Part shown: positions 52,686 to 62,490 of the stretch, in pieces | Numbering within the stretch: position 1 is the first letter of the stretch | How the letters are laid out: each line of letters begins with the position of its first letter | NCBI GenBank assembly: GCA_039819545.1 | Contig: JBCBRS010000004.1 | Location: forward strand, 62,001 to 126,000 | Direction: 5' to 3' | DNA: 64,000 nt | From: CALLPQ01 sp039819545 | GTDB lineage: Bacteria > Pseudomonadota > Alphaproteobacteria > Caulobacterales > Parvularculaceae | The notes under the pieces: model-generated | Told to the model about the DNA's origin: nothing | Databases searched by the model: none | What the model saw: only the letters and a program-made list of their open reading frames with translations | Translations under genes and position numbers: made by a program

Positions 52686-53531
52686 ATGGTTGAGCTCACC
52701 CTCCCCCGCGGATCGAAAGTGAACGGCAAGGGAAAAGTCTATAAAGCACCGCGCAGCGCCAATGATGACGGCAGCGCACCTGATTATCGCACTTTTAAGG
52801 TCTATCGGTATGATCCTGATACGGGCGAGAACCCGCGCATTGACAGCTATGAAATTGATGTGGCCAACGTATCCATGGTGCTCGATGGCCTTCTGAAAAT
52901 TAAAGCCGACCATGATTCCAGCCTGACCTTGCGCCGGTCGTGCCGGGAAGGGGTCTGCGGGTCCTGCGCCATGAATATCAATGGCGCCAATACACTCGCC
53001 TGCACCAAGGGCATGGATGATATCGGCGATGGCGACATTACGATCTATCCGCTGCCGCACCAGCCTGTGGTCAAAGACCTCGTCACGGACCTGTCGAAAT
53101 TTTATGAGCAGCACGCCTCGGTTGGCCCATTTCTGCAAACCAAGACCGCGAGCCCCGACGGGGAATGGCAACAGTCGCCGGAGGATCGCGAAGACTTAAA
53201 CGGGCTATATGAATGCATCCTGTGCGCTTGTTGCTCAACCTCGTGCCCGTCTTATTGGTGGAACGGCAATAAGGAAAATGGCGAGGAATATCTCGGCCCT
53301 GCGGCCCTATTACAGGCCCATCGCTGGATCAAGGATAGCCGGGACCAACTCACCGATGAACGCCTCGATGAGTTGGAAGATGAGTTCAAGCTTTATCGCT
53401 GCCATACCATCATGAACTGCACGCAAGTGTGCCCTAAAGGCTTGAACCCGGCCAAGGCCATTGCGGAAATCAAACAGATGATGGTGAATCGACCGAGCCG
53501 GAAGAAGGCGGACAAAATTGCCGCTGAGTAA
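52686..53531 (+). CDS. sdhB: Succinate dehydrogenase iron-sulfur subunit
   Basis: SdhB carries electrons from the flavoprotein to ubiquinone. The 281-aa protein has the [2Fe-2S] site (RRSCREGVCGSCAMNING then ACTK), the [4Fe-4S] site CILCACCSTSCPSYWW, and the [3Fe-4S] region CHTIMNCTQVCPKGL. The N-terminus has a short basic arm before the ferredoxin fold. The sdhCDA genes expected just upstream are not here; the 271 bp upstream contains no gene I can support. A strong terminator follows. Confidence 0.96.
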   Translation: MVELTLPRGSKVNGKGKVYKAPRSANDDGSAPDYRTFKVYRYDPDTGENPRIDSYEIDVANVSMVLDGLLKIKADHDSSLTLRRSCREGVCGSCAMNINGANTLACTKGMDDIGDGDITIYPLPHQPVVKDLVTDLSKFYEQHASVGPFLQTKTASPDGEWQQSPEDREDLNGLYECILCACCSTSCPSYWWNGNKENGEEYLGPAALLQAHRWIKDSRDQLTDERLDELEDEFKLYRCHTIMNCTQVCPKGLNPAKAIAEIKQMMVNRPSRKKADKIAAE

Positions 53532-53555
53532 GGGTCAAAGTATCCGATAAAAGGT

Positions 53556-53588
53556 GCCCTCCCCCAAAACCTGGGGGAGGGCTTTTTT
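53556..53588. terminator. Bidirectional terminator between sdhB and the surface-protein gene
   Basis: GCCCTCCCCCA pairs with TGGGGGAGGGC around AAACC, followed by a T run. It stands between the sdhB stop at 53531 and the stop codon of the convergent gene at 53590. Confidence 0.92.
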
Positions 53589-53589
53589 A

Positions 53590-56013
53590 TTATCCAAACA
53601 GGAAGTCTTCTGCAGGCGTATCAATCCGTGCATCCAGAAGAGAGGCGACAATAGCGCCATTGTCAGTACCGAAGGCCGCATCGGCGGCGGTGACCAGCAC
53701 CTTAAGATTATCAAGTGCGCTATTGCCCTCATTGCCAATGGCCGCCTGAAGCGCTTCAAAATCAAAGGCGCTTTCACCGACCAGCACGGTTTCGAAACCG
53801 ACAAACTGATCACTTGCCAGCAATGCTTCTGCTTCCTCAGCCGTAAAGCCGGAGAGCGACAACGTATCACTGCCGTCACCAGCGTCGACAACACCATCAA
53901 TCGTACCGCCATTGATCAGCACAAAGATATCGTCGGCGCTGGACAGGATCACATCCCCGTCAATTGCACCGCCATTGATAAAGTTCACACCATTGGCCGT
54001 GGACGCATTCACCGCAACCTCAAGCCCGGTGACGGTGCCGAAATTGGCAAAGACAGCGGCGGCGGTAATGCCTTCAATGCTGATGCCGTTGGCAAGCGCA
54101 CTGTCGGCGGACCCCGCAATCACGCCGGTGTTCAGAACCGCACCGCCAAAGGTTGCACCATCCTCTGACGGATTAAAGCGCAAGCCGTGGCCGATGACAT
54201 TGGCGCTGTCGCTATCGCCCTGGCCCTGAAACACGCCTTCATTTACGACGATAGCGTTGATGAGGGCATCAACCTGGAGGCTGACCGAGGAGCCGTTGTT
54301 TCCTGCACCCGCATCGACAACACCATCTTCAAGATTGATGATGATAAAGTCGTTGGCGGTTTCGTCACCATAGATGGTGCCGTTGCGTTGATCACCGGTG
54401 CCGATGATTTGCCCGCTATTGATCACGGTCAGGCCATCGCCGTCGATATTCAGGGCACGGCTACCTGACGCAATCACCCCGGCATTGGCGAGAACGCCGC
54501 CGCTATGGTCACCCCCGCCAGCAGGGACGGGATTGCCAAAGTAAACACCATTCTGAACGCCTTCGATGGTGCCTGACGCGGTGTTCACCAACGCACCTTG
54601 GAAGGAGACGCCGTTGACCACGCGCACGCCCGCGACCGTTCCGTTTGCGCCTTCAGACGCGACGAGACCGCTATTGGTAATCGTGCCGGTAAAGATACCG
54701 CTGGTGGTGCCATCAAGGGCGCCATCAACGCGGGTGCGCTCGAGGCGGATACCATCGCCAGCGGTTGCCGCCCCGGCACCGGCATTGCCGCGCCCGAGAA
54801 TTGAACCGCCATTGACGATTTCAAAATCGGTGCCGGCTTCCGCAATCTCTGCTGAAAAACCAGCCCCCAGATTGCCTTCACCGGTGTCGATCTCACCATT
54901 ACGGCGGTTGATCAGCGAAAAGTTGTTGCCGCTCTCATCGACATAGACCGTGCCATTGCGCTGGTCACCAGTACCGATAATCCGTCCACGATTAATGACA
55001 GTCAGGCCTTCGCCATCAATATTAAAGGCACGGCTGTCCGATGAAATCACACCCGCATTAACAACGCGGCCACCCTCGTGATCGCCAGTGCCGAAATAGA
55101 CACCGTTTTGCGTGCCACTGATCTCACCGCCGCGTCCATTGACGAGGCTGCCTTGAAAATTCACGCCATTGACGGCCCGGAAACCGGCAACGGTGCCGTT
55201 TGCGCCTTCGGAAAAGATGTCGCCAGTATTGACCACGCTACCCACAAAGGTACCGGTATTCGCACCAAGTGCGCCGCCATCGCGAACGGTTTCAAGGCGG
55301 ATGCCGTCACCGGCGGTGGCACCGCCTGCACCGGCATTACCACGCCCCTCAATCGTACCTCGATTGACGATGCGTGCACTGACGTCTTCTTCAGTGCTCA
55401 GGGATGCAGAGATACCTGCGCCATCATTGCCCTCACCGGCGTCGATGGTGCCAGAAAACTGGTTGATAATGCGATAGTTATTGGCAGGGTCGTCCACGTA
55501 AATGGTGCCATTGCGTTGATTACCGGTCCCGAGGATTGTGCCGAAATTATTGATCCGCACACCCTCGCCATCCACATTGACAGCGCGGCTGTCCGATTGA
55601 ATGACGCCGCTGCGGTTATTGTTCAGAAGACCGCGTGCATCGACACCGGTAAAGTTGACACCATTAAAATCCGCTTCAATCAGACCGGAGTTTACGATGG
55701 CTGCGCGGCCGGAAATGTTGATCGCCGTGCCATTGGCATCATCGCCGCCATCAGCGGAAATCGTGGCGCCGTTGAAGTTGCGCACAAGCGCGAGACGACC
55801 CGAGATATCGATGGTGGCGCCGGTGTTGGCACTTGAGATCAGATTGTTGTTGAAGATGCTGTTAAAGGCATTCGACAGCTCAAACGCAGACTGGCCGTCC
55901 GTGGCCACTGAGCCCCTTGAACCCACAATAAAGGCCTGGCCGTTGAAGGCGCTTTCGAAACCGTCAGTTTCGTCAGTGTTGATCCGCACGATACGCCGTG
56001 AAGAAGATATCAT
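53590..56013 (-). CDS. Large tandem-repeat beta-helix surface-type protein
   Basis: The 807-aa product starts at ATG 56013 (MISSSRRIVRINTDETDG), after a GGAGAGAG box; an in-frame ATG at 56028 lies within that box. The chain is Gly/Asn/Val-rich with many short NxG turns (VVNAGVISS, VINRGRIIGTG), typical of right-handed beta-helices in adhesins. It contains two long repeats of about 185-190 aa and a third, diverged one. No N-terminal signal, autotransporter barrel or sortase motif is seen. The end (ISDGDGSDTLSLSG-like DAGDGSDTLSL, then ...AEDFLFG) has a Gly/Asp-rich RTX-like stretch and a hydrophobic tail, fitting type I secretion; that is inference. No transporter genes for this are next to it. 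Confidence 0.75.
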   Translation of the reverse strand: MISSSRRIVRINTDETDGFESAFNGQAFIVGSRGSVATDGQSAFELSNAFNSIFNNNLISSANTGATIDISGRLALVRNFNGATISADGGDDANGTAINISGRAAIVNSGLIEADFNGVNFTGVDARGLLNNNRSGVIQSDSRAVNVDGEGVRINNFGTILGTGNQRNGTIYVDDPANNYRIINQFSGTIDAGEGNDGAGISASLSTEEDVSARIVNRGTIEGRGNAGAGGATAGDGIRLETVRDGGALGANTGTFVGSVVNTGDIFSEGANGTVAGFRAVNGVNFQGSLVNGRGGEISGTQNGVYFGTGDHEGGRVVNAGVISSDSRAFNIDGEGLTVINRGRIIGTGDQRNGTVYVDESGNNFSLINRRNGEIDTGEGNLGAGFSAEIAEAGTDFEIVNGGSILGRGNAGAGAATAGDGIRLERTRVDGALDGTTSGIFTGTITNSGLVASEGANGTVAGVRVVNGVSFQGALVNTASGTIEGVQNGVYFGNPVPAGGGDHSGGVLANAGVIASGSRALNIDGDGLTVINSGQIIGTGDQRNGTIYGDETANDFIIINLEDGVVDAGAGNNGSSVSLQVDALINAIVVNEGVFQGQGDSDSANVIGHGLRFNPSEDGATFGGAVLNTGVIAGSADSALANGISIEGITAAAVFANFGTVTGLEVAVNASTANGVNFINGGAIDGDVILSSADDIFVLINGGTIDGVVDAGDGSDTLSLSGFTAEEAEALLASDQFVGFETVLVGESAFDFEALQAAIGNEGNSALDNLKVLVTAADAAFGTDNGAIVASLLDARIDTPAEDFLFG
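53930..55611 (-). repeat. Tandem repeat units within the surface-protein gene
   Basis: Landmarks recur at near-regular spacing: the DSRA/GSRA plus N(V/I)DG(E/D)G motif at protein residues about 141, 326 and 517, the IGTGDQRNGT(I/V)Y motif, the RGNAGAG.ATAGDGIRLE motif (twice), and the QNGVYFG motif (twice). The units correspond to about 55611-55057, 55056-54484 and the weaker 54483-53930. The DNA is also repetitive, so recombination could change copy number. Confidence 0.75.
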
Positions 56014-56246
56014 TTTTTCTCTCTCCATTTTGATGTGATGCCTGAACACAATCTGCTGCGATTTAAGGTCGCCAACCATGCCCAGACGCGCGCACTGTGT
56101 TCCGGGGGCCTTTGACAATTCAAATCAACGCTAAACACAAAACCGTGAGAACAGACAAAATCAGCTTTTAACAAGTGCAGCGTACACTGATTAAAGTTTT
56201 AATGACATTATCATTTGAACAACATTCAGCGCCGCCAAGCGTGTTG

Positions 56247-57296
56247 TTACCGCACGCTAAGCTCGGCTTGCGCCCGCTCTTCCTGAAGGTCGAGGGCTGT
56301 TCGCTCAGTGATCAGAGTGATAGATGGATAGGGGGCGCCGGGATTGTCCTGCACCAAAATATTTTGGCGAACCGTCACGTGGCTGACGACATCCTCTTTG
56401 ACCATATAGCGGTCAAGATCCATTTCAATTTCGAATTCATTGGCAACCAACTCCTCAAACGAGAAATTTCTGATCACATGGTGCGTGGGCGCCTTTGCAA
56501 AGTCGGCGCTCTGCATCCAGCCGGCCAGTGCATCAAAATTCGTCAGGCGCTTGCCGGAAACATTAACGGTAAAAACAGGGCTGAAGGCAGTGCGCAACGC
56601 GCCCAAATCGTGGGCCGGATCGTCCAGAACCGATAACCAGAAATGGGCCACCGACCGCAAGCGGTTTTGCGCATAGGCTTGGCGAAAGGTCGGCGTGATA
56701 CCGCCGTCACCCACCATGATCTTTATCTCCTCAACGACCGGCATCGGCGCCTGATCAAGGGTCAGCATATTATAAGCGAGATGGTTGGCATGTACCCGCC
56801 CCTCCGGCAGGGCACCGCGGTTGAGATAAATCACATCGGCTTCGAGCCGAATGCGTTTGTCGTCAGCGAACTGCGCACGTACCCGCCAGGGAAAATGCGC
56901 GCTATCCATGGAGCGCGGCATGGCAAGGGCACGCTGGATATACTGCTCGCGAACAGAAAAACTCTCATCGTCTTTCTGAAAGGTTGCCTCGGGCGACAGC
57001 ATGGTAAGGTGATCGTCAAATGCGATCCGGTCATTGTCGTAAAAAAGAAACCAGCGATAAAACTGACTAAGGGCCCGGTGCAGGGCGGACCCGCGCACGA
57101 TCCTGTCCTCATCGATAGATTGGCTGTCCTCCACCAACAGCTCAACCTGCGCGTCTTGAGGGGCAGCTGGCCCGATCCGTCGCCCCGACCCGGCGGGCTC
57201 GCAGCCCAGTACGCCGAGGATCGCGAGACCTGACAGCACAAAACGCGCTAAACACGGTGTCCTGCGCGTGGCCGCCTGAGCGCAAGCCCCCGCCAC
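56247..57296 (-). CDS. Lipoprotein with tandem NTF2/SnoaL-like domains
   Basis: From GTG at 57296 (GAGGA box) the protein is 349 aa. Its signal LARFVLSGLAILGVLGC places the lipidated Cys at about 32. Two regions of NTF2-like pattern follow: about 70-185 (ALSQFYRWFLFYDNDRIAFDDHLTMLSPEATFQ...) and about 205-330 (VAHFWLSVLDDPAHDLGALRTAFSPVFTVN...GWMQSADFA, HHVIRNFSF). The NTF2 fold often binds small hydrophobic ligands or forms lyases/isomerases; no catalytic pair can be named. Longer in-frame extensions up to 57356 lack a ribosome site. Confidence 0.7.
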   Translation of the reverse strand: MAGACAQAATRRTPCLARFVLSGLAILGVLGCEPAGSGRRIGPAAPQDAQVELLVEDSQSIDEDRIVRGSALHRALSQFYRWFLFYDNDRIAFDDHLTMLSPEATFQKDDESFSVREQYIQRALAMPRSMDSAHFPWRVRAQFADDKRIRLEADVIYLNRGALPEGRVHANHLAYNMLTLDQAPMPVVEEIKIMVGDGGITPTFRQAYAQNRLRSVAHFWLSVLDDPAHDLGALRTAFSPVFTVNVSGKRLTNFDALAGWMQSADFAKAPTHHVIRNFSFEELVANEFEIEMDLDRYMVKEDVVSHVTVRQNILVQDNPGAPYPSITLITERTALDLQEERAQAELSVR

Positions 57297-57578
57297 CAGA
57301 CTGCGTCCTCTACCAATGGATGATAGGCGACCGACCCCAATCATATGGCACCCCAATGCACACTGTCCCCAAGCCGGAGCCTACAACAGTGTCCACGCGC
57401 GCAGAAGCCTTTGGCGGGTTCACGGTCGCACTTGAGCACCCGTGCCTACGAAAATGTCACACCCAATTCGCCCCTGAGTAATTGTTGCGGCGCACCATTT
57501 ATAGTACCGCGAAAATGGGTGTGGCCTGCAGCCAAACAGATGCACCCGAATGCACCACTGGAAGAGGAGAACAGGCAG

Positions 57579-58172
57579 ATGACGAAGGCAGCGAAAACCA
57601 CGGCCGCGAAAAAACGACGGGCAACAGGCACGCGCAAAACCACAACCCGGCGACCCCGCATTGCTGCGGAGGGTGTTACACCCAAGCCCGAGACCAGCAC
57701 GCCTGTCCCGTCGACGACAAGAGACGACATGTTTGCCTTCGGCGCCCCGTTCTTAACGAGCGCGACGCAAGACCTGTCGGCCCATACCGAGAAGTTTCAG
57801 GACCACGCCCGCGAAACCGGTGTCCTCATCCAGGAGCGGATGACCGCCACCGCGGCCCATATCAACGCAGTGCAAGATGACATGGTTGCCGCCATGCAAG
57901 ATGACGTGAGCGCCGCCGTTACCTTTGGTCAGGACCTGATGGGCGCACAAACCATAGGCGATATCTTCGATCTGCAACGCCAGTTTTTCACAACCATGGT
58001 TGATGGGCGGATCACCCGGCTGCGCAACACGGCAGAAGCAACGTCAGCGTTTGGCCGCGAAAGCATGAACAAAGCCCGCGCCCATCAGGAAGAAACGATT
58101 GCACTCATCGCTGAGACAACACCCATGGGCGGTGCCTTCCAGTCCTTTATGGATCATTTTGCGAAAGCCTGA
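57579..58172 (+). CDS. Phasin-family protein
   Basis: The 197-aa protein from ATG at 57579 (AGGAG box) has a Lys/Arg/Ala/Thr-rich N-terminus (TKAAKTTAAKKRRATGTRK), then a helical phasin_2-like domain at about 50-180 (AHTEKFQDHARETGVLIQER, TFGQDLMGAQTIGDIFDLQRQ, YFT-type FFTTMVDGRITRLRNTAEA). Phasins coat polyhydroxyalkanoate granules and affect their size and number. The basic head resembles histone-like or DNA-binding tails of PhaF-type phasins. No phaC or phaZ is close. Confidence 0.82.
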   Translation: MTKAAKTTAAKKRRATGTRKTTTRRPRIAAEGVTPKPETSTPVPSTTRDDMFAFGAPFLTSATQDLSAHTEKFQDHARETGVLIQERMTATAAHINAVQDDMVAAMQDDVSAAVTFGQDLMGAQTIGDIFDLQRQFFTTMVDGRITRLRNTAEATSAFGRESMNKARAHQEETIALIAETTPMGGAFQSFMDHFAKA

Positions 58173-58249
58173 TCGATCAGCTAGGAGGCGGGGATGAGGT
58201 TTTTCATGCCCGCCATTTTCCTTGCGCGCACAGACGGCGCGGTGCATCT

Positions 58250-60298
58250 GTGAGCGAAAATCAACAAAAGCGCCCAGGCCGCGTGGTTGAGACCGCACGC
58301 CTTTCCTGGCAACCGGCCAATCATGGTACTGCTCAGGGGTCGCCTTGCGATGGCCCCGCCGACGGTGATGCACCGTTTGCGGATGAATTTGACGATATCT
58401 ATTTTTCAGGTGATGGCCCCGCCGAGGTCAGCCATGTCTTCCTGGCGGCAAACGACCTGCCCCAACGGCTGGCGCACGCGTCGTCGTTTCTCGTCGGGGA
58501 GTTGGGGTTTGGGTCGGCGCTTAACTTTCTAAGCTGCTGGGCATTGTGGGACGGGGTCAATAATGACCCGGGGGCGCGCCTGCATTTCTTCTCAATCGAA
58601 AAACATCCGCTCACGGTTGATGATTTTCGCAAGGCGGCCAAAGCCTGGCCGGAATTAGCACCCTATGCGGAAAAACTTTCGAGCGTGTGGCCGGAGCCGG
58701 TGGCAGGCTTTCACCGGGTGACATTTGGGCGGGTTACGCTGACGCTGTTTCTGGGTGACGTCATGGCAGGGCTAAACGTACTGACCGCGCAGGCTTCCCT
58801 CTCTTTTGACTGCTGGTTTCTGGATGGGTTTTCGCCCGCGAAAAACCCCGCCATGTGGACGGTTTTGGTTTTTCAGGCCCTTGCCAAACTCAGTATACCA
58901 ACAACAACGCTATCGACCTTTACCGCAGCTGGGCACATTCGCCGTAATCTTGAAAGTGCCGGGTTCATTGTCAGCCGCGTGCCCGGTTATGGCCGCAAAC
59001 GCCATATGATCCGCGCGCATTTTAACGCTACCCAAACCGCAACCACCATAACCCCAAAGCAGAATGCTGACACACCCGCTTGGGCCTCGCTGGAAACACT
59101 CCCACCCCTGCCCCACGGAGCGCAGATTGCAATTATCGGCGGCGGGATCGCTGGTGCAAGCCTGTGCCATGCGCTGCGTGCCGCGGGGCTGCGCCCCACC
59201 CTGTTTGACGGGGCGGGTATAGCGGCTGGTGCGTCGGGCAATCCTGCCGCCCTCGTCATGCCGCGCCTTGATCAGGCTGTTTCCCCCACATCTGATTTTT
59301 TTGTCCATGCATGGCTCCACACGCGAAGACTTATCGATCAGTATAGGGACGAGGATCCTACACTTTTTACCGAATGCGGTGTCGTTCGCAGCCATGAGAA
59401 GCCGGAAGAACGCGCGCGCCTCAGAGACATGGCAGACGCAGGCCTATTGCCGCGCCATCTCCTGCGTGCCGTGGAAGATGGCCTTTATTTCCAGACGGCT
59501 GGCCTTGTTGATCCCCGGCGGCTTGTCAAGCACCTGATCGGCAATACACCGATATGCGAGCAGAATGCAGCCCGTGTTATTCACGATGACGGGCGTGTGC
59601 TGATCGAAACGCAGGATGGGCGTACGCATCCCGTTGACGCTGTGGTTTTTGCCAATGGTCTGGACTGCCTTCGCTTTGTGGAAGCACGGGGCTTGCCGCT
59701 CACGGGTTCAGTGGGTCAACTTGATCTCTATGATACGCCCTATGGCGATTTCCCGGCGCAGGCGTTTGGCCCCTATGCCGGTCCCACGCCAGATGGCGCA
59801 GCAACGATTATCGGGGCGACCTATGATCCGTATAACGAGGGTGACGTCGTCACCACGACAGAGGTAAACCGCACGCGCAATCTTGAGGCGATCGCAGCCT
59901 TCGACACGGCCCTCGATCAGACACTGGACGCACGGCTTGCCGATGTCGCCGTGACCTCGCGCGCTGGTGTGCGGTGTGTCACGCTAGACAGGCTTCCCCT
60001 TGCCGGGCCGCTGCCCGATTGGGCCGCGTATGGGGCTGATTATGATGGGTATCGCTTTGGCAACCCGGAAAAAACGGCGGCGGGTATACCCGCAGGCCGC
60101 TACCAGCCCGGCTGTTTCATCCTGTCAGGCCTCGGCTCGCGCGGCATTGTTACTGCGCCCTTTTGCGCCGCCATGATTGCCGCCCAGATGACCGGGCAGA
60201 TAGCGCCCGCCGACAGCGCGATCCAAACCCTCCTCCATCCAGGGCGCTTTTTTATCCGTGCACTGAAGCGGGCGCGGCCCCGGCGCCCCTCGTCCTGA
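58250..60298 (+). CDS. mnmC: Bifunctional tRNA wobble-uridine modification enzyme MnmC
   Basis: MnmC completes the 5-methylaminomethyl-2-thiouridine at the wobble base of several tRNAs. The 682-aa GTG-started protein has both halves: an N-terminal SAM-dependent methyltransferase (about 1-265; GFGSALNFLSCW, FLDGFSPAKNPAMW) and a C-terminal FAD-dependent oxidase (from about 285; IAIIGGGIAGASLCHALRAAGL, GASGNPAALVMPRLD, and a closing ILSGLGSRGIVTAPF). The two domains are in the standard order. Confidence 0.95.
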   Translation: MSENQQKRPGRVVETARLSWQPANHGTAQGSPCDGPADGDAPFADEFDDIYFSGDGPAEVSHVFLAANDLPQRLAHASSFLVGELGFGSALNFLSCWALWDGVNNDPGARLHFFSIEKHPLTVDDFRKAAKAWPELAPYAEKLSSVWPEPVAGFHRVTFGRVTLTLFLGDVMAGLNVLTAQASLSFDCWFLDGFSPAKNPAMWTVLVFQALAKLSIPTTTLSTFTAAGHIRRNLESAGFIVSRVPGYGRKRHMIRAHFNATQTATTITPKQNADTPAWASLETLPPLPHGAQIAIIGGGIAGASLCHALRAAGLRPTLFDGAGIAAGASGNPAALVMPRLDQAVSPTSDFFVHAWLHTRRLIDQYRDEDPTLFTECGVVRSHEKPEERARLRDMADAGLLPRHLLRAVEDGLYFQTAGLVDPRRLVKHLIGNTPICEQNAARVIHDDGRVLIETQDGRTHPVDAVVFANGLDCLRFVEARGLPLTGSVGQLDLYDTPYGDFPAQAFGPYAGPTPDGAATIIGATYDPYNEGDVVTTTEVNRTRNLEAIAAFDTALDQTLDARLADVAVTSRAGVRCVTLDRLPLAGPLPDWAAYGADYDGYRFGNPEKTAAGIPAGRYQPGCFILSGLGSRGIVTAPFCAAMIAAQMTGQIAPADSAIQTLLHPGRFFIRALKRARPRRPSS

Positions 60299-60391
60299 CA
60301 CCAGCGGCGCGCGGCCCCGCCACGCTATTGCAGCGGTAGGATAGCCGTGCGATGGGACACCATCGCACACGCACACCTTGTGAGGCAGATC

Positions 60392-61780
60392 ATGCAGGAA
60401 ACACCCTTTGGCCCCCTTTACGACAACGTGCTTGAGGGCATCGGCAAGACCCCTATGGTGCAGGTGCACAATATCGACACCGGCCCCTGTCAGCTCTTTT
60501 TGAAATTGGAATCACAAAATCCAGGCGGCTCCATCAAGGACCGCATGGGTCTTGCCATGCTTGAAGCCGCCGAGCGCGACGGTCTGTTGACTCCCGGCGG
60601 CAAAATTATTGAGGCAACAGCGGGCAATACCGGTCTCGCCCTCGCCCTGGTGGCGCAACAAAAGGGGTATGAGCTAACGATCGTGGTGCCCGACAAGATG
60701 GCGCAGGAGAAAATCTTTCACCTGAAAGCGCTGGGCGCGGATGTCCGGCTCACACGCTCCGATGTGGGCAAGGGGCATCCGGATTATTATCAGGATGTTG
60801 CCGAGCGCCTCGCCGAAGAAACCGGCGCTTTTTTTGTCAATCAATTCAAGAATCCAGCAAACGCGCAAGCCCATGAGGACCTCACCGGTCCGGAAATCTG
60901 GGGCCAAATGGGCGAGGATATGGACGCCATTATTGCCGGCATTGGGTCAGGGGGTACCATCGCCGGGCTTTCCCATTTTTTTGAGCGGGTCGCGCCTGAG
61001 CTGGAGATCATTCTCGCTGACCCCGAAGGATCAATCCTGACGGACCTCGTCAATACCGGGCAAGTGCCCAACACGGTGGGCTCCTGGCTGGTGGAGGGCA
61101 TTGGCGAGGACTTTATTCCCGATGTAGCTGATCTCTCCCGGATTACCAAAGCCTATGCAATCTCTGATAAGGAGAGTTTTGAGGCCGCCCGCGACCTCCT
61201 GAAATGTGAGGGGATATTAGGCGGGTCTTCTTCCGGAACGCTTTTTGCCACGGCCCTTAAATATTGCCGTGCACAGACGAAATCAAAACGCGTCGTCGCT
61301 TTTGTCTGTGACCGCGGCGATAAATATCTGTCCAAGATGTATAATGACTATTGGATGTATGATCAGGGTTTCCTGAAACGGCCCCCAAAAGGCGACCTCA
61401 CTGACCTGATCACGCGGCGCCATTCCGACCATGCCACGATTACCGTAAAACCTGACGATACACTGATGATCGCCCATGGCCGGATGAAGCTTTACGATAT
61501 TTCCCAATTGCCGGTCCTCGATGAGCATGGCACCGTTGTGGGTCTTCTGGATGAGGAAGACTTATTGTTTGCCGTGGTTCGGAACCGCGAAAAGTTCAAG
61601 GACCCCGTCAAATCGGCGATGACCTACCGCGTGGAAACCCTCGACGTTACCGCCAAGATGGAGGAACTGCTCCCCATCTTTGCCAAAGGCTATGTTGCCG
61701 TGGTGCTGAACGATGGCGCGTTTGAGGGATTGATTACACGCACCGACCTATTGAATTATTTACGATTGCAGGTGGCCTGA
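60392..61780 (+). CDS. Cystathionine beta-synthase-type PLP enzyme with CBS domains
   Basis: The 462-aa protein from ATG at 60392 has a PLP domain of the cysteine synthase/cystathionine beta-synthase type: Lys49 in GGSIKDRMG, the phosphate/substrate loop EATAGNTGLALA, and GIGSGGTIAGLSHF. Two CBS domains follow from about residue 335 (ATITVKPDDTLMIAHGRM, LPVLDEHGTVVGLLDEEDLL, and KFKDPVKSAMTYRV). CBS pairs usually bind an adenosine ligand and regulate the enzyme. The substrate could be homocysteine plus serine, or O-acetylserine plus sulfide. Its stop overlaps the ATG of the next gene. Confidence 0.92.
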   Translation: MQETPFGPLYDNVLEGIGKTPMVQVHNIDTGPCQLFLKLESQNPGGSIKDRMGLAMLEAAERDGLLTPGGKIIEATAGNTGLALALVAQQKGYELTIVVPDKMAQEKIFHLKALGADVRLTRSDVGKGHPDYYQDVAERLAEETGAFFVNQFKNPANAQAHEDLTGPEIWGQMGEDMDAIIAGIGSGGTIAGLSHFFERVAPELEIILADPEGSILTDLVNTGQVPNTVGSWLVEGIGEDFIPDVADLSRITKAYAISDKESFEAARDLLKCEGILGGSSSGTLFATALKYCRAQTKSKRVVAFVCDRGDKYLSKMYNDYWMYDQGFLKRPPKGDLTDLITRRHSDHATITVKPDDTLMIAHGRMKLYDISQLPVLDEHGTVVGLLDEEDLLFAVVRNREKFKDPVKSAMTYRVETLDVTAKMEELLPIFAKGYVAVVLNDGAFEGLITRTDLLNYLRLQVA

Positions 61781-62490
61781 TGTTCGACCTTTTTGTTCCC
61801 CCTACGGAAAACCCGCGCCCGCCCGTCAGTGAGATTGAAGAGATTTGGGATCAGCGCTTCACCTGCACCCGTCCAGAGATTTCGTCACTGCGAAAGCTGG
61901 AAGCAATGCTGCCCGATGCCAGCGAGACAGGCACGAAGGTTCTGTCCATTCAGTGTAAATTGCCTGCCTCGCCTGCGCTTTCCTGGTTCATGGATCGGGG
62001 GCAGTTGACAGACATTGATTTCTTTTATGAGTTGTTTCGCAGCAAGCGGTTCAAAAAAGCGCTTCCCAAGCCGGACAGAACACTGATCCCACCAAAAGTG
62101 AAGCGTGACTTCGCGCCCAAGCGGCAGGGGGTTATCGCTGAAAGCGGCGCGCGGCGATCTTCTGGTAATCCGGTAAAGCTGGATCGATTTAATTTCTCCG
62201 TACAAAGCTGTTTTACGCTTACCGGCGCCCTCGCGGGTAACATTGATCGCGCCCGTTCTGGACAGAAGAGTGATAATGGCGATCCCGCAACCTCACCCAT
62301 GCATATGGCCGTGGATAGCGCTGATATCTTGTTGGCGGGCGATTATGCTGGCGGGCTTTGCTACCGTTCCACCTCCGCATGGTCGCCCTGGTTTTATGCC
62401 GTCGAATGGGACCGTACCCACGTCTTTATCAACCGGGAAAGCCGCGAAGCCACGTTTATCTTCATGTCTGATCAGGAATACACACCGTAA
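61780..62490 (+). CDS. Protein of unknown function between the CBS-type enzyme and the ArsC-like gene
   Basis: The 236-aa protein starts at an ATG overlapping the previous stop (ATGA) and ends one base into the next gene (TAATG), so the three genes are translationally coupled. It is soluble, with a basic middle (KRFKKALPKPDRTLIPPKVKR) and a C-terminal WSPWFYAVEWDRTHVFINRES segment. There is no signal peptide, cofactor motif or metal site that I can see. I do not recognise the family. Position suggests a link to sulfur or thiol metabolism, which is inference. Confidence 0.7.
   Translation: MFDLFVPPTENPRPPVSEIEEIWDQRFTCTRPEISSLRKLEAMLPDASETGTKVLSIQCKLPASPALSWFMDRGQLTDIDFFYELFRSKRFKKALPKPDRTLIPPKVKRDFAPKRQGVIAESGARRSSGNPVKLDRFNFSVQSCFTLTGALAGNIDRARSGQKSDNGDPATSPMHMAVDSADILLAGDYAGGLCYRSTSAWSPWFYAVEWDRTHVFINRESREATFIFMSDQEYTP

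Noticed and set aside
55078..55836. 252-codon rightward open frame inside the surface-protein gene
   Set aside because: It is antisense to the repeat region, so its own internal similarity is a reflection of the tandem repeats.
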